Source: Bryobacteraceae bacterium
GTDB lineage: Bacteria; Acidobacteriota; Terriglobia; Bryobacterales; Bryobacteraceae
Direction of reading: 5' to 3'
Length of the DNA: 64,000 bases
NCBI GenBank assembly: GCA_025928545.1
Contig: JAICJH010000004.1
Coordinates: 123,600-187,599, forward strand
How positions within the stretch are numbered: the stretch's first letter is position 1; each line of letters starts with the position of its first letter. This document shows, piece by piece, positions 25,619 to 34,618 of the stretch. The position numbers were made by a program, and so were the translations under genes. Under the pieces are notes generated by a model. The model saw only the letters and a list, made by a program, of their open reading frames with translations, was not told the DNA's origin and did no database searches.

Positions 25619-26338
25619 TCAACCCTTGAAAGTGAAATTGGCCGGAGTGCCCGTTTTCACCTTCAGCGTCTGCCTGCCGAGTTTTTCCTGCCAGGCTTCG
25701 ATGGTGTATTCGCCGGGCGGCAGACCTTTGATCACGAACGTTCCGCTCTTGCCAGTCACGGCATAAAAGGGGTTCGATAAAACGTTGACATACATCTGCA
25801 TCCACCGGTGAATATTGCATCGCACGGGCATGCCGATTTCAAACTTCGGAAATTTCGTAATTTCGGCCGAACCGCGATCCTGGGCAATGTTCCAGTCGCG
25901 ATTGAGCGCCGGCATGGCGTGCACGTTGTGGCTGGCGGCGTCGCTGTTCACGAACTGCACGGGCTGGTTCACCATGGCGACGATGACATGGGGAAGGAAG
26001 GTGCAACCGCTCTGATCGACCTTCACGGGAGTGGTTGGAACGGGATACTGCTTGTTGGGAAGACCGTCCTTCACATAGATAAGAACGTTCTGCAGGGAAT
26101 GGTCGGCATTGACGACAATATCCTGGGCCATCACTCCTTCGGGATGTTTCTTCTCGCAGTCGGGTTCGGAATTCAGGCTGTGGTGTTTGAGAACCGGCGG
26201 CGGACCGCTGTAAAGAATCCGGCCCGAGATAGAATCCGCGGCGGTTGCTACCGCGGCTTTCGGCGTCTGAGCCGAAGCGAGAGCGGCGGCAATTGCAAAG
26301 CTTGCGAGAACGGCTGGCAGATGTCGATTCATCTTCAT
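25619..26338 (-). CDS. Exported cupredoxin-like protein with carboxypeptidase-regulatory-like C-terminus
   Basis: 240 residues from ATG 26338 (AGGA eight bases before it). Signal peptide MKMNRHLPAVLASFAIAAALASA. A plastocyanin-like part shows SDAASHNVHA and, later, RCNIHRWMQMY, giving the His-Cys-His-Met set of a type 1 copper site. The C-terminus (GKSGTFVIKGLPPGEYTIEAW) is a carboxypeptidase regulatory-like strand module. As first gene of the bc operon it may be a periplasmic electron carrier for the octaheme cytochrome (inference). Confidence 0.84.
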   Translation of the reverse strand: MKMNRHLPAVLASFAIAAALASAQTPKAAVATAADSISGRILYSGPPPVLKHHSLNSEPDCEKKHPEGVMAQDIVVNADHSLQNVLIYVKDGLPNKQYPVPTTPVKVDQSGCTFLPHVIVAMVNQPVQFVNSDAASHNVHAMPALNRDWNIAQDRGSAEITKFPKFEIGMPVRCNIHRWMQMYVNVLSNPFYAVTGKSGTFVIKGLPPGEYTIEAWQEKLGRQTLKVKTGTPANFTFKG

Positions 26339-26695
26339 TTTTCCATTCCTGAATTCGATGACTGAGTTCGCCTTTTGCAGACCAGACCTTCGTTCTGCGC
26401 CAGATGACACAGAGAGCTGCGTGAAATGCAGCAGCTATCGATCGGAGGCGAAGAAGCCATGCGCCTGAAATTGGCTTTTTTCATCGTGTTGCGCAAGCGG
26501 TTGTGCAAGCGTCAGGCCAATTGATTTCGCAGTTTATAGAGCCTGCTGGCGGGAATAACTGCGCCGGAACGCGATGTAGGCTGCGCGTCTTTACCCAGGA
26601 CGTCGACGCAAAGGAAATGCGGAATTCAGCAGGAACAGCCGATCTTCAAATGGCGCGTCTCGTGCCTTCGACAAAAGTTTGAAGGGTTATTTTCA
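26339..26695. other. Divergent intergenic region with hairpin, direct repeat and promoter candidates
   Basis: 357 bases with no gene. On the plus strand AAGCCA-N12-TGGCTT followed by TTTTTC (26454-26482) resembles an intrinsic terminator, though no plus-strand gene precedes it. TTGCGCAAGCG (26489-26499) is repeated as TTGTGCAAGCG (26501-26511), a possible operator. A minus-strand -24/-12-like element overlaps the second copy. Confidence 0.45.
26505..26519 (-). promoter_or_regulatory. Sigma-54-like -24/-12 element upstream of the bc operon
   Basis: Read on the minus strand: TGGCCTGACGCTTGC, with GG and GC separated by ten bases and TGGC/TTGC intact. Transcription would begin near 26493, about 155 bases before the cupredoxin gene. 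Confidence 0.35.
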
Positions 26696-27793
26696 TTGTT
26701 GAGCTACGACGATTTCCGAACGTTGGCCGCTGTTTCCGGGCCATGCCTGACCATCTTTCATCCACTTCGCGCCGATGACGCCGTTCTCGCCGCAAGCATT
26801 CACGAAGGAGAACGCCTGCTGACCGGGGGCGGCATGGATGCGGCCGCGCGCAGGGAAATGATTCGTCCATTTCATAAGATTGCCGCGAACATGCCCTGGA
26901 AAGGGCGCAATGGAAGTCTCGTCATGTTTCATTCACCCGGCTTCACGATCACAGAGTTCTGGGCCGATGAACTGGAGGCGCAGGTTCACTACTCGCAGGA
27001 GTTCTTTGTCCTGCCGCTGTTGCGGGGATTGCTCAAACGGCGCCATTTCTGGCTGCTCGCGCTGAGCATTCAGCACGTGCGCCTATATCGGGGAAGTTCC
27101 AGCGGAATAACCGAAGTGCAACTGCCGGATGGTATCGCGAAGAGCCTGGCGGCCGACGGGGCCTTCGACAAGCCCGATCACACCCTGCGCGGGCGCTCCA
27201 GTGCCGGACCATCCTCGGGAAGCATGAAAGGCGTTCAGTTCGGAACATCGCAGGAGCACGACCGTCAGGCCGATTATCTGCACGATTATTTTCGTGCAAT
27301 CGACAAAGGCATAGGGCGAACCCTGGCCGGCGATCCGCTCATTCTGGCGGCCGTGACACGTGAACTGGCGATTTACCGCAAAGTAAACAGTTACGCCCGG
27401 CTGCTGGAATCCAGCATTCACGGAAGTCCGGATTCGATGGGCCCCGCTGAACTTCATGCCAAAGCGGCGGAGGTGATGGCGGCGAATTCCTGCGAAACAG
27501 AGAAAACCATGCGTCTCAGGATGGACGACGCGGCTGGCCGTCGTCTGCTGGTCGAACGACTCTCGGAGATACTCGATGCCGCAGACAACGGCAGGGTTGA
27601 GGAACTGCTGGTCCCTGAACTCGCGGGTAGCGATGTTGCCTGCGATGAAACCATCAACCTGGTGGCCCTCGCCACGTTACGTCATTCGGGGCGAATCGGC
27701 ATCCTCCGGGAGCCCGGAGCGAGCCTGACAGCGATCCTGCGTTACCGCACGAACGAGCGGAACGGTACGACCAGAACGGCTAATGCGGTCTAA
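26696..27793 (+). CDS. baeRF-type protein (bacterial archaeo-eukaryotic release-factor-like, putative ribosome factor)
   Basis: 365 residues from TTG 26696 (GAAGGG upstream). The layout fits the bacterial release-factor-like (baeRF) families: an N-terminal alpha/beta domain (LSYDDFRTLAAVSGPCLTIF), a middle domain around RHFWLLALSIQHVRLYRGSSSGITEV, and a C-terminal eRF1-domain-3-like part. The segment DYFRAIDKGIGRTLAGDPLILAAV is characteristic. Members have been linked to ribosome hibernation or rescue. It is followed by a phosphoribosyltransferase on the same strand. Confidence 0.8.
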   Translation: MLSYDDFRTLAAVSGPCLTIFHPLRADDAVLAASIHEGERLLTGGGMDAAARREMIRPFHKIAANMPWKGRNGSLVMFHSPGFTITEFWADELEAQVHYSQEFFVLPLLRGLLKRRHFWLLALSIQHVRLYRGSSSGITEVQLPDGIAKSLAADGAFDKPDHTLRGRSSAGPSSGSMKGVQFGTSQEHDRQADYLHDYFRAIDKGIGRTLAGDPLILAAVTRELAIYRKVNSYARLLESSIHGSPDSMGPAELHAKAAEVMAANSCETEKTMRLRMDDAAGRRLLVERLSEILDAADNGRVEELLVPELAGSDVACDETINLVALATLRHSGRIGILREPGASLTAILRYRTNERNGTTRTANAV

Positions 27794-27797
27794 AAAG

Positions 27798-27856
27798 GGA
27801 TCCGTTCCGTCACCCCCGGCGGGCGGAGGACCTGCGTGTAATGACGGAAAGGATCC
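27798..27856 (+). terminator. Long imperfect inverted repeat after the baeRF gene
   Basis: GGATCCGTTCCGTCA (27798-27812) pairs with TGACGGAAAGGATCC (27842-27856), 14 of 15 positions, across a 29-base spacer. It begins four bases after the stop codon. No T-run follows, so it is either an RNA 3'-end/processing hairpin or an operator for the next gene. Confidence 0.4.
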
Positions 27857-27950
27857 CCCGCCCGCGCCGTCGTCACGTTGAAAACAAAGGCTGATTCGAA
27901 ACTAAACCGTGGAAGCCGACCTGCAATGTGATCGGCAAAAGGAGGTGCCC

Positions 27951-28622
27951 ATGGTTCACCTTCCATTTGCAGATCGGCTGGAAGCGGGCCGGTTGCTGGC
28001 ACGTGAGTTATCCAATCTCGCGCACGAAGATGCAACAGTCATTGGTCTTGCCCGTGGCGGCGTACCGGTGGCCTTCGCAGTCGCGGACCGATTGAATTTG
28101 CCCCTGGATGTCATGATTGCGCGAAAGCTGGGAGTGCCCTGGCAGCCCGAATTGGCCATGGGGGCCATTACCGGGACGGCGCGGATTCTCAACAAAAACA
28201 TGGTCCGACAACTGGGAATCTCAGACGAGGAAGTAGAAAACGCGATTGAGCAGGAGCAGGAAGAGATGCACCGCCGTGAGGCAGCCTATCGCGCCGGAAA
28301 GCCGGCGGCCGATCTGCGCGGCCGAACCGCAATTCTGGTGGATGATGGTCTGGCAACCGGGAGCACAATGGTGGCGGCGGTTCATCATGTGCGCGGCCTC
28401 AATCCGGCGAAGGTAATTGTAGCCGTTCCCGTGGGATCAGCCGACGCTGTTGCCCGGCTGCGTGAGGAAGCCGACGGTGTTGTCTGCCTCGCAGCTCCGC
28501 CGTTCTTCCAGGCAGTCGGCGAGTGGTACCGGGATTTCGAACAGGTCGGCGACAAGGAAGTCCAGGCTCTGCTCGTCCGCAGTCATCGGAAACATGACCA
28601 TGGCGTGCCGCTGGCATCATGA
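27951..28622 (+). CDS. Phosphoribosyltransferase-family protein
   Basis: 223 residues from ATG 27951, fixed by AGGAGGTGCCC. Type I PRTase fold: PRPP loop ILVDDGLATGSTM (about 128-140) and an N-terminal LARGGVPVAFAVAD strand-helix. PDVMIARKLGVPWQPELAMGAI-type sequence marks the stress-associated PRTase branch often found beside erythromycin-esterase-like genes; the actual substrate is not known. It ends eight bases before the convergent esterase-like gene. Confidence 0.88.
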   Translation: MVHLPFADRLEAGRLLARELSNLAHEDATVIGLARGGVPVAFAVADRLNLPLDVMIARKLGVPWQPELAMGAITGTARILNKNMVRQLGISDEEVENAIEQEQEEMHRREAAYRAGKPAADLRGRTAILVDDGLATGSTMVAAVHHVRGLNPAKVIVAVPVGSADAVARLREEADGVVCLAAPPFFQAVGEWYRDFEQVGDKEVQALLVRSHRKHDHGVPLAS

Positions 28623-28630
28623 CACGTTGG

Positions 28631-29998
28631 TCAGACTCCCGATGGGAAAGTTTCGGCGGGCTCGCCGTTGCGCTTTGGAATTGAATCCAGCGGTTCTACA
28701 CCGCGGGTCTCGTCGAAGTGGATCACGGCGTCGAACTGTTCGGCCAATTGCGCACTGAAGTAGTGGCTGGCCAGTTCGGTGGCTGGCTGGTAGACCACGC
28801 CGATGGCCCGTTCGAGCCTGGAATCTGAGAGGGCTCCGGCCACGCGCGAACCACGTGGCATCGCCAGCAGGAAGGCAGGAATGCCGGTTGCATGGAACAG
28901 TGCCTCGTAACTTCCCGGAAACGCCGGAACGATCGCCTTGCGCTCAGCCGCCGCATCCCAGCTTGCGGCCGCGGTCACGGTTCCGGAGTATGTGGAGAAG
29001 CCAATCGACACACAATCGCGGCCATACCGTTGGCGCGCCAACTGGCCGAGATTCCATTCGCCATCATGACCCATGCTCGTGGCGCGCGCATCGCCGAGAT
29101 GGGAGTTGTGAGCCCACACAACCACTTTCATACTGGAATTGCGGAGCGCAAGATGCTGGATTAAAGCCTCCAGCGTGTTGGCCATGTATTCGTCGCGCAG
29201 ATTCCAGGAAGAGACGCGCCCGCGAAACATGGTTCGATAATAAAGCTCGGCGTTTTTGACGAGTCGGGCGTTTTGCTGGGCGTAAAAGAAGTCGTCTTCC
29301 GCCAGGCGGCCATCGCGCCTGACGTCGTCGGCGGCCCGACGCTGCAGTTCGAGCAACTGGGCCACGACTTCGGATTCGCATTTGCGGCTTAAGCCAAGCC
29401 CCGCCGCGTAGCCACAGGCCTGAGCGTCTTCTCCGAAGTGATCGAAGCAGCCATAGCGCTGGCGGGCGCGTTGAGCGGCCTCCGTATCCACCCGATCGAG
29501 ATAATTCAGAACCGCTTCAATGGATGTATGCAAACTATAGAGGTCGAGTCCATAGAAGCCTGCGGAATCCGCCGCCGGGTCCAGCGACTTGTTGTGCGCG
29601 CGCAGCCATGCGATGAAATCGAGTACGTCGGTATTGCGCCACATCCAGGCGGGAAAGCGGCGAAATCCGGAAAGCGCGGTGGCCGCATTTTTGTCGGGCC
29701 CTTGCCCCTGCGCATAACGATTCACTCTCCAGGCGTCGGGCCAGTCCGCCTCCACCGCAACGGCAGTGAAGCCCTTTTCGCGGATCAGGCGTTTGGTGAT
29801 TCGGGCGCGTTCCCGATAGAACTCATGTGTCCCGTGAGTCGCTTCGCCCAACAGAACGACCCGTGCGTCCCCGATGTATGTGAGGAGAGGATCGTAATCC
29901 CCCGGAGCGCCCGTCAGCGGGTGCGCGACTGCCCGCACGAGGTCCCGGACGACCCCGATGCCGCCATCCGGCATACCGCCTGCTCTTCGGGACTTCAT
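28631..29998 (-). CDS. Erythromycin-esterase-family protein
   Basis: 455 residues from ATG 29998, which overlaps the glycogen phosphorylase stop as ATGA; the frame extends upstream to 30127 only as an overlap. Family motifs: LGEATHGTHEFYRERARITKRLI (His and Glu of the EreA/B active site), EADWPD, GLDLYSLH and VVWAHNSHLGDAR. Despite the name, most chromosomal members are not macrolide esterases. Pairing with a phosphoribosyltransferase is seen widely, which suggests a shared, unknown stress pathway. Confidence 0.9.
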   Translation of the reverse strand: MKSRRAGGMPDGGIGVVRDLVRAVAHPLTGAPGDYDPLLTYIGDARVVLLGEATHGTHEFYRERARITKRLIREKGFTAVAVEADWPDAWRVNRYAQGQGPDKNAATALSGFRRFPAWMWRNTDVLDFIAWLRAHNKSLDPAADSAGFYGLDLYSLHTSIEAVLNYLDRVDTEAAQRARQRYGCFDHFGEDAQACGYAAGLGLSRKCESEVVAQLLELQRRAADDVRRDGRLAEDDFFYAQQNARLVKNAELYYRTMFRGRVSSWNLRDEYMANTLEALIQHLALRNSSMKVVVWAHNSHLGDARATSMGHDGEWNLGQLARQRYGRDCVSIGFSTYSGTVTAAASWDAAAERKAIVPAFPGSYEALFHATGIPAFLLAMPRGSRVAGALSDSRLERAIGVVYQPATELASHYFSAQLAEQFDAVIHFDETRGVEPLDSIPKRNGEPAETFPSGV

Positions 29999-32493
29999 CC
30001 GCGGTACCACAAGATGCTGGAACATTCCAGAGGCACACGCGCCATCGCGTGACGGGGAATAACGCGGGGAGTGAAATCCTCCGCGGGCCGCCCGGCTGGA
30101 ATTCGGGCCGAATAGGTGTAGCCGCATTCCGAACCTATCAGCGTTGCGCCGCGGTTCATGGGATACACGACGGGCCAGGCATTTTGCGCTGAATCGGCAT
30201 ACAGTTCCACCGCAATCGCTTCGGGGTCCAGGTCATCCAGCCAGAGCTGAACCGAAAAACTATGGTTGGCGTCATCGGTTGACACACTCGGTGAGCCGAT
30301 GCGTAGTTTGGGCCACCGCTCCTCCAGTTCCCGTTGCCAGCGAAGAATTCCGGCGGCGTTTTCCGCTGTCCGTTCGGCGACCGCCCTGGCGAGTGGCAGG
30401 TAATGCAGTTCCGTGTATTCGCGCACGGCCCGATTGGCCGAGAACCGCGGCGTCAGATGCGCCATGCTTTCCCGCATGCGCGCGATCCAGCGGGACGGAA
30501 TGCCCGATTCGTCACGCTCGTAGAATTCGGGGATGATCCGCTGTTCGAGCAGATCGTAGAGTTGCCCGGCTTCTTTGGCATCCCAAGCCGCGTCGTCATC
30601 GTGCTCGTGGCCGTCGCCGAGAGCCCAGCCGACTTCAGGGGAATAAGCCTCCGCCCACCAGCCATCGAGCTCGGAACAGTTGATCCCTCCGTTGACCAGA
30701 ACCTTCATGCCACTGGTACCGCTGGCTTCCCAGGGGCGGCGAGGGGTATTGAGCCAGAGGTCGACGCCGCGCACCAGGTGCTCGGTGAGTCCCATGTCAT
30801 CGTCGCTCAGAAACGCCACCTGTGCGCGAGCCGGGGTGTGTCGGATGAACTCGATCCACTGCCGGATCATTGCCTGGCCGGCAAGATCATTCGGATGCGC
30901 CTTACCCGCCAGGACAATCTGCACGGGCTTTTGACGGTTCGTGAGAATGCGCAGGAGCCGTTCCGAATCGTGCAACAGCAAATTGGGGCGTTTGTAGGTG
31001 GCGAAGCGGCGGGCAAAACCAATGGTGAGCGTATCGGCATCCAGGAGATGCCGGGCCTGTTTCACCTCGGACTCCCCGGCGCCGTGTCCCGCGAGTTGCG
31101 TTGACAGACGGTCCCGCACGTACGCAATCATGGACCGCCTGGTCTTCTGACGCATGTTCCACAACCGGCTTTCGGGAGTGAGGCGAAGCCTTTCTTCCAG
31201 CGTCTTCAGATCGGCGCCATGCCAGCGGTCCTTGCCGCAGATCTCAGTCCAGAGCTCATCAGCCTCGATGGAATCCCAGGTGGGGGTGTGAACTCCGTTG
31301 GTGACATGGGAAACCGGCACCTCGGCTTCGGGCCAGCGCGGGAATAGTCCGCCAAACAGACGACGACTTACCTCGCCGTGCAGGCGGCTGACGCCATTCA
31401 CGGCCAGGCTGCCGCGAATGGCCAGATACGCCATATTGAAGGACTCGGAATCGTCATGCGGATCTAATCTTCCCAGCGCCAGCAGTTGTTGCAGAGAGAT
31501 GCCCAGTTCCCGTTCGGCATAATCCCGGAAACGAGCAGCCATGAGTTCCGGTGGAAACCGATCAAATCCGGCAGCTACGGGAGTGTGAGTGGTGAAAAGG
31601 TTTCCGGCGCGAGTGGCGGCGAGTGCAATGTGAAACGGCTGCCCGGAATCTTCCATGAAACTCCGGGCCCGCTCCAGAACTGCGAAGGCGGCGTGACCCT
31701 CGTTAAGGTGGCAGACCTCCGGGCGAATTCCGAGAGCCCGCAGCAACCGCCAACCGCCGATGCCGAGGACGCGTTCCTGCTGGAGGCGAAGCTCGATGCC
31801 GCCGCCATACAACTCGCTTGTGATCCCGCGATGTTCGGGCAGGTTCTCCGGAGCGTTGGTATCGAGCAAATAGAGTCTGGTCTGGCCGACCAGAACTTCC
31901 CAGGTGCGAACGTGCAGCACGAATCCCGGCAATTGAACACGGATGCGGAGCCAGTCGCCGTTCGCATCCCGCAGCGGCCTGAGAGGCAGCTGACCGGGAT
32001 CGTTGAAGGGACGGAGCGCGACCTGATTGCCGTCGGAGTCGATATGCTGGCGAAAGTAGCCCTGCTGGTACAGCAGTCCGACCGCGATGACAGGAACGCC
32101 CAGATCGTCTGCCGCTTTGAGCTGATCGCCCGCCACGTTTCCGAGTCCACCAGAGTAGAGCGGCAGAGCGTCGCTCAGCATGTACTCCATGCTGAAGTAA
32201 GCAACGGTGGTGAGGTGCGGTTCGGGCTGGAGTGTCCTGAACCACTTCGGCCTTTCATTGCGCTCGCGCGTTTCTTCGAGAACATGCTCCAGAGTTTGCC
32301 GGAATCGTTCATCGCGCAGCACCGAGTTCAATCGGGATTCCGGCGCGGTCTTCATCACCAGCCATGCATTATGAGTGAAGTTCCAGAGTTCGGGATCGAG
32401 GAGGCGCCAGAGCTCGTCGGCGGAGTGATTCCACGACCAACGAAGGTCCAGGGCCAACTCCGAGAGCGAGGATCGAAGGCTATCGGTATCCAC
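29995..32493 (-). CDS. glgP: Alpha-glucan (glycogen) phosphorylase
   Basis: 832 residues, the short GT35 form. N-terminus LALDLRWSWNHSADELW, YFSMEYMLSDALPLYSGGLGNVAGD, HLNEGHAAF, and the PLP-lysine region RRPWEASGTSGMKVLVNGG (around residue 595). It releases glucose-1-phosphate from storage glucan. Downstream and coupled to it is the erythromycin-esterase-like gene; upstream on the same strand is an NtrC-type activator, with a -24/-12-like element between them, so sigma-54 control is a reasonable guess. Confidence 0.94.
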   Translation of the reverse strand: MDTDSLRSSLSELALDLRWSWNHSADELWRLLDPELWNFTHNAWLVMKTAPESRLNSVLRDERFRQTLEHVLEETRERNERPKWFRTLQPEPHLTTVAYFSMEYMLSDALPLYSGGLGNVAGDQLKAADDLGVPVIAVGLLYQQGYFRQHIDSDGNQVALRPFNDPGQLPLRPLRDANGDWLRIRVQLPGFVLHVRTWEVLVGQTRLYLLDTNAPENLPEHRGITSELYGGGIELRLQQERVLGIGGWRLLRALGIRPEVCHLNEGHAAFAVLERARSFMEDSGQPFHIALAATRAGNLFTTHTPVAAGFDRFPPELMAARFRDYAERELGISLQQLLALGRLDPHDDSESFNMAYLAIRGSLAVNGVSRLHGEVSRRLFGGLFPRWPEAEVPVSHVTNGVHTPTWDSIEADELWTEICGKDRWHGADLKTLEERLRLTPESRLWNMRQKTRRSMIAYVRDRLSTQLAGHGAGESEVKQARHLLDADTLTIGFARRFATYKRPNLLLHDSERLLRILTNRQKPVQIVLAGKAHPNDLAGQAMIRQWIEFIRHTPARAQVAFLSDDDMGLTEHLVRGVDLWLNTPRRPWEASGTSGMKVLVNGGINCSELDGWWAEAYSPEVGWALGDGHEHDDDAAWDAKEAGQLYDLLEQRIIPEFYERDESGIPSRWIARMRESMAHLTPRFSANRAVREYTELHYLPLARAVAERTAENAAGILRWQRELEERWPKLRIGSPSVSTDDANHSFSVQLWLDDLDPEAIAVELYADSAQNAWPVVYPMNRGATLIGSECGYTYSARIPAGRPAEDFTPRVIPRHAMARVPLECSSILWYRG

Positions 32494-32509
32494 TTGTTCC
32501 CGCAGTCCA

Positions 32510-32524
32510 GCAATCGCTACGCCA
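32510..32524 (-). promoter_or_regulatory. Sigma-54-like -24/-12 element upstream of glgP
   Basis: On the minus strand TGGCGTAGCGATTGC: TGGC, ten bases between GG and GC, and TTGC. It lies between an NtrC-type activator gene and glgP. The predicted start (about 32498) leaves a leader of only five bases, which counts against it. Confidence 0.35.
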
Positions 32525-32647
32525 TTGGTGGAGGCGGTATTTCAGGGCTTTCGCGGCGGAAATCGCGCGAAATAGCGCTTTGTATGCGCGACAACACGCA
32601 TTTGGGGAGCGGTCAGTCCAAGACGTTCGAGAGCAGTTTTGCCCGGG

Positions 32648-34057
32648 TTACTCTCCCGGTCGCGCTGTAACAGCGTCCGGGAGGTCGGTGTCGGAGGAGG
32701 TATCGAAACCGTGTTTCTTCAGCTTGTAGCGAAGAGCATCTCTGCCAATACGTAAAGACCGCGCGGCCTTCGACTGGTTACCGTTCGCCTGTTCAAGCGC
32801 TTCGGCTATCAGGCGCTTTTCGTGGCTTTCCAAAGTGGACGGAGTCGCGGCCTGAACGGGCGCGGTGACGACTCTGTTCGTCGGGGATAGCAGGTATTCG
32901 GGAAGATCGCGAACGTCGATCGTCTCGCCGACCGCCATCATGCAGCCGTGACCAATTGCATTCTCCAGTTCCCGGACATTTCCCGGCCAGTCGTGCCGGG
33001 CGATGACGATCTCCGCCCGACGTGTGAGGCCGCGAATCTCCTTCCGAAACTGACGTGAGAACTTTTCGATGAAGTGCCGGGCCAGAAGCGGCAGGTCGTC
33101 TTTCCTTTCGGCAAGCGACGGCATCCGGATCTCAATCATGGAAAGGCGATAGAAAAGATCCTCGCGAAACGACTTGTCGACAATGGCCTGACGCAAATCC
33201 CGATGGGTCGCGGCAATGACCCGAACGTCTATACGGCGCGGCGTCAGAGAACCGACCCGCAGGACTTCCTGATTCTGAAGCGTCCGAAGAAGCTTGGCCT
33301 GGGTGCTCAGGGGCATATCACCGATTTCGTCGAGAAAGATGGTCCCTTTATCGGCATACTCGAACAACCCCATCTTGTCTTTTTCTGCGCCGGTAAACGC
33401 GCCGCGCATATGGCCGAAGAGCTCGCTTTCAAAGAGCGTTTCCACGACGGCGGAGCAGTTCAGGATGACGAAGCGGCCTTTCGACACGGGACTCAAACGG
33501 TGCAGAGCACTGGCTGCAAGCTCTTTGCCCGCGCCGGTTCCGCCTGTGATCAGCGCTGTCTTGTAATGGGGGGCGACACGGCGTATGCGGGCCGCCATTT
33601 CCACAAGGGCCGGGCTACGACCGATCATCCCTTCGAAACTGGAAGTTCTCAACAACTGATCTTCGAGATCGTGTGCACGCATCCGAACGCGCGCGTCGTT
33701 CAGCAAACCGGAGATGCGCTCTCGCAGCGCTGCGATCGATACCGGCTTTGTCAGGTAGTCCGATGCACCCTTGCGGATTGCCTCCAGGGCAGACTCCGGC
33801 GACGCGTGCCCTGTCATCAAAATGACTTCGATCGCAGGGTCAAAGGCGACGATTCGCTCAAGCACGTCCATACCGGTCAGGCCCGGCATCACAAGATCCG
33901 TGAGTACGATGGCGGGCGATTCCCGGAAGACGATATCCAGTCCTTCTTCCGGGTCCGCAGAAGTAAAGATCTTCACGTCTTCCGCGGCCAAAACGGTTGA
34001 CAACAGCTCAAGGTTGGCCGTGCTGTCGTCGATAATTACAATGGAAATATTCGACAT
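32648..34057 (-). CDS. NtrC-type sigma-54 response regulator
   Basis: 469 residues. Receiver domain with phospho-acceptor Asp54 (VLTDLVMPGLTG) and Lys104; AAA+ domain with Walker A GGTGAGKE (172-179), GAFTGA (219-224, the sigma-54 contact loop) and FLDEIGDM; C-terminal Fis-type helix-turn-helix (NQSKAARSLRIGRDALRYKLKKHG). All functional motifs are intact. No partner histidine kinase is adjacent. It is followed on the same strand by glgP behind a candidate -24/-12 promoter. Confidence 0.94.
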   Translation of the reverse strand: MSNISIVIIDDSTANLELLSTVLAAEDVKIFTSADPEEGLDIVFRESPAIVLTDLVMPGLTGMDVLERIVAFDPAIEVILMTGHASPESALEAIRKGASDYLTKPVSIAALRERISGLLNDARVRMRAHDLEDQLLRTSSFEGMIGRSPALVEMAARIRRVAPHYKTALITGGTGAGKELAASALHRLSPVSKGRFVILNCSAVVETLFESELFGHMRGAFTGAEKDKMGLFEYADKGTIFLDEIGDMPLSTQAKLLRTLQNQEVLRVGSLTPRRIDVRVIAATHRDLRQAIVDKSFREDLFYRLSMIEIRMPSLAERKDDLPLLARHFIEKFSRQFRKEIRGLTRRAEIVIARHDWPGNVRELENAIGHGCMMAVGETIDVRDLPEYLLSPTNRVVTAPVQAATPSTLESHEKRLIAEALEQANGNQSKAARSLRIGRDALRYKLKKHGFDTSSDTDLPDAVTARPGE

Positions 34058-34618
34058 TTGGGTCTGCCCGTGGACAAGGGCGACTTTCGTCTGATCTCCC
34101 AGTGTAGGCCTCCGGGCAGAGCGAAATCAACAGCGGAAACATATAACCAGAAGAATCTTAACCGGCTTTACCGGATGCTGAAGAATTCTGGAAATCGCTT
34201 CCTTTATGCATGCATAGTATCGGCTTATACTGCCTTTCGGCAATCTGAGTCAGTCCGTATGCAGCCATTTCCCGCATGCCGCGGGAATGGCGGTCCGAGT
34301 GCGTCGTGGAGTTCCCGGTGACTCAATATTCCTGCAACGCAACCGTCATGGAATCAATGGCCAGCGGCGTCTCTTCCCTGAACCCGAACAACAAAAGTGT
34401 CGATCGCCGCATAGATAAAGTTGTTGCTCAAGATCCCGAACCTGCTCTTTTTCATGTGGTTAGCGGAAACCTTCAGGATGCACGCATCCTGGATTCGCAT
34501 TACTATTACGGCTGAAGGCGTGGACCGCGCCGTTGTCAGGGCTCCCGATCAAAGCGATACGTGTGGGTTATTGCTGCTGCGTCGCCTCGCCGAAACGTGG
34601 GTTGATTGACGCACAAAC
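34058..34618. other. 561-base intergenic region, no supported gene
   Basis: The region upstream of the NtrC gene. A frame at 34349-34515 (+) encodes about 55 residues (MESMASGVSSLN...DSHYYYG) but has no ribosome site. A 12-bp palindrome TATGCATGCATA lies at 34205-34216. Base composition is less GC-rich than the genes around it. Nothing here can be assigned. Confidence 0.4.

Noticed and set aside
34205..34216. 12-bp palindrome TATGCATGCATA
   Set aside because: Simple alternating sequence in an AT-richer region; no relation to a gene start could be shown.
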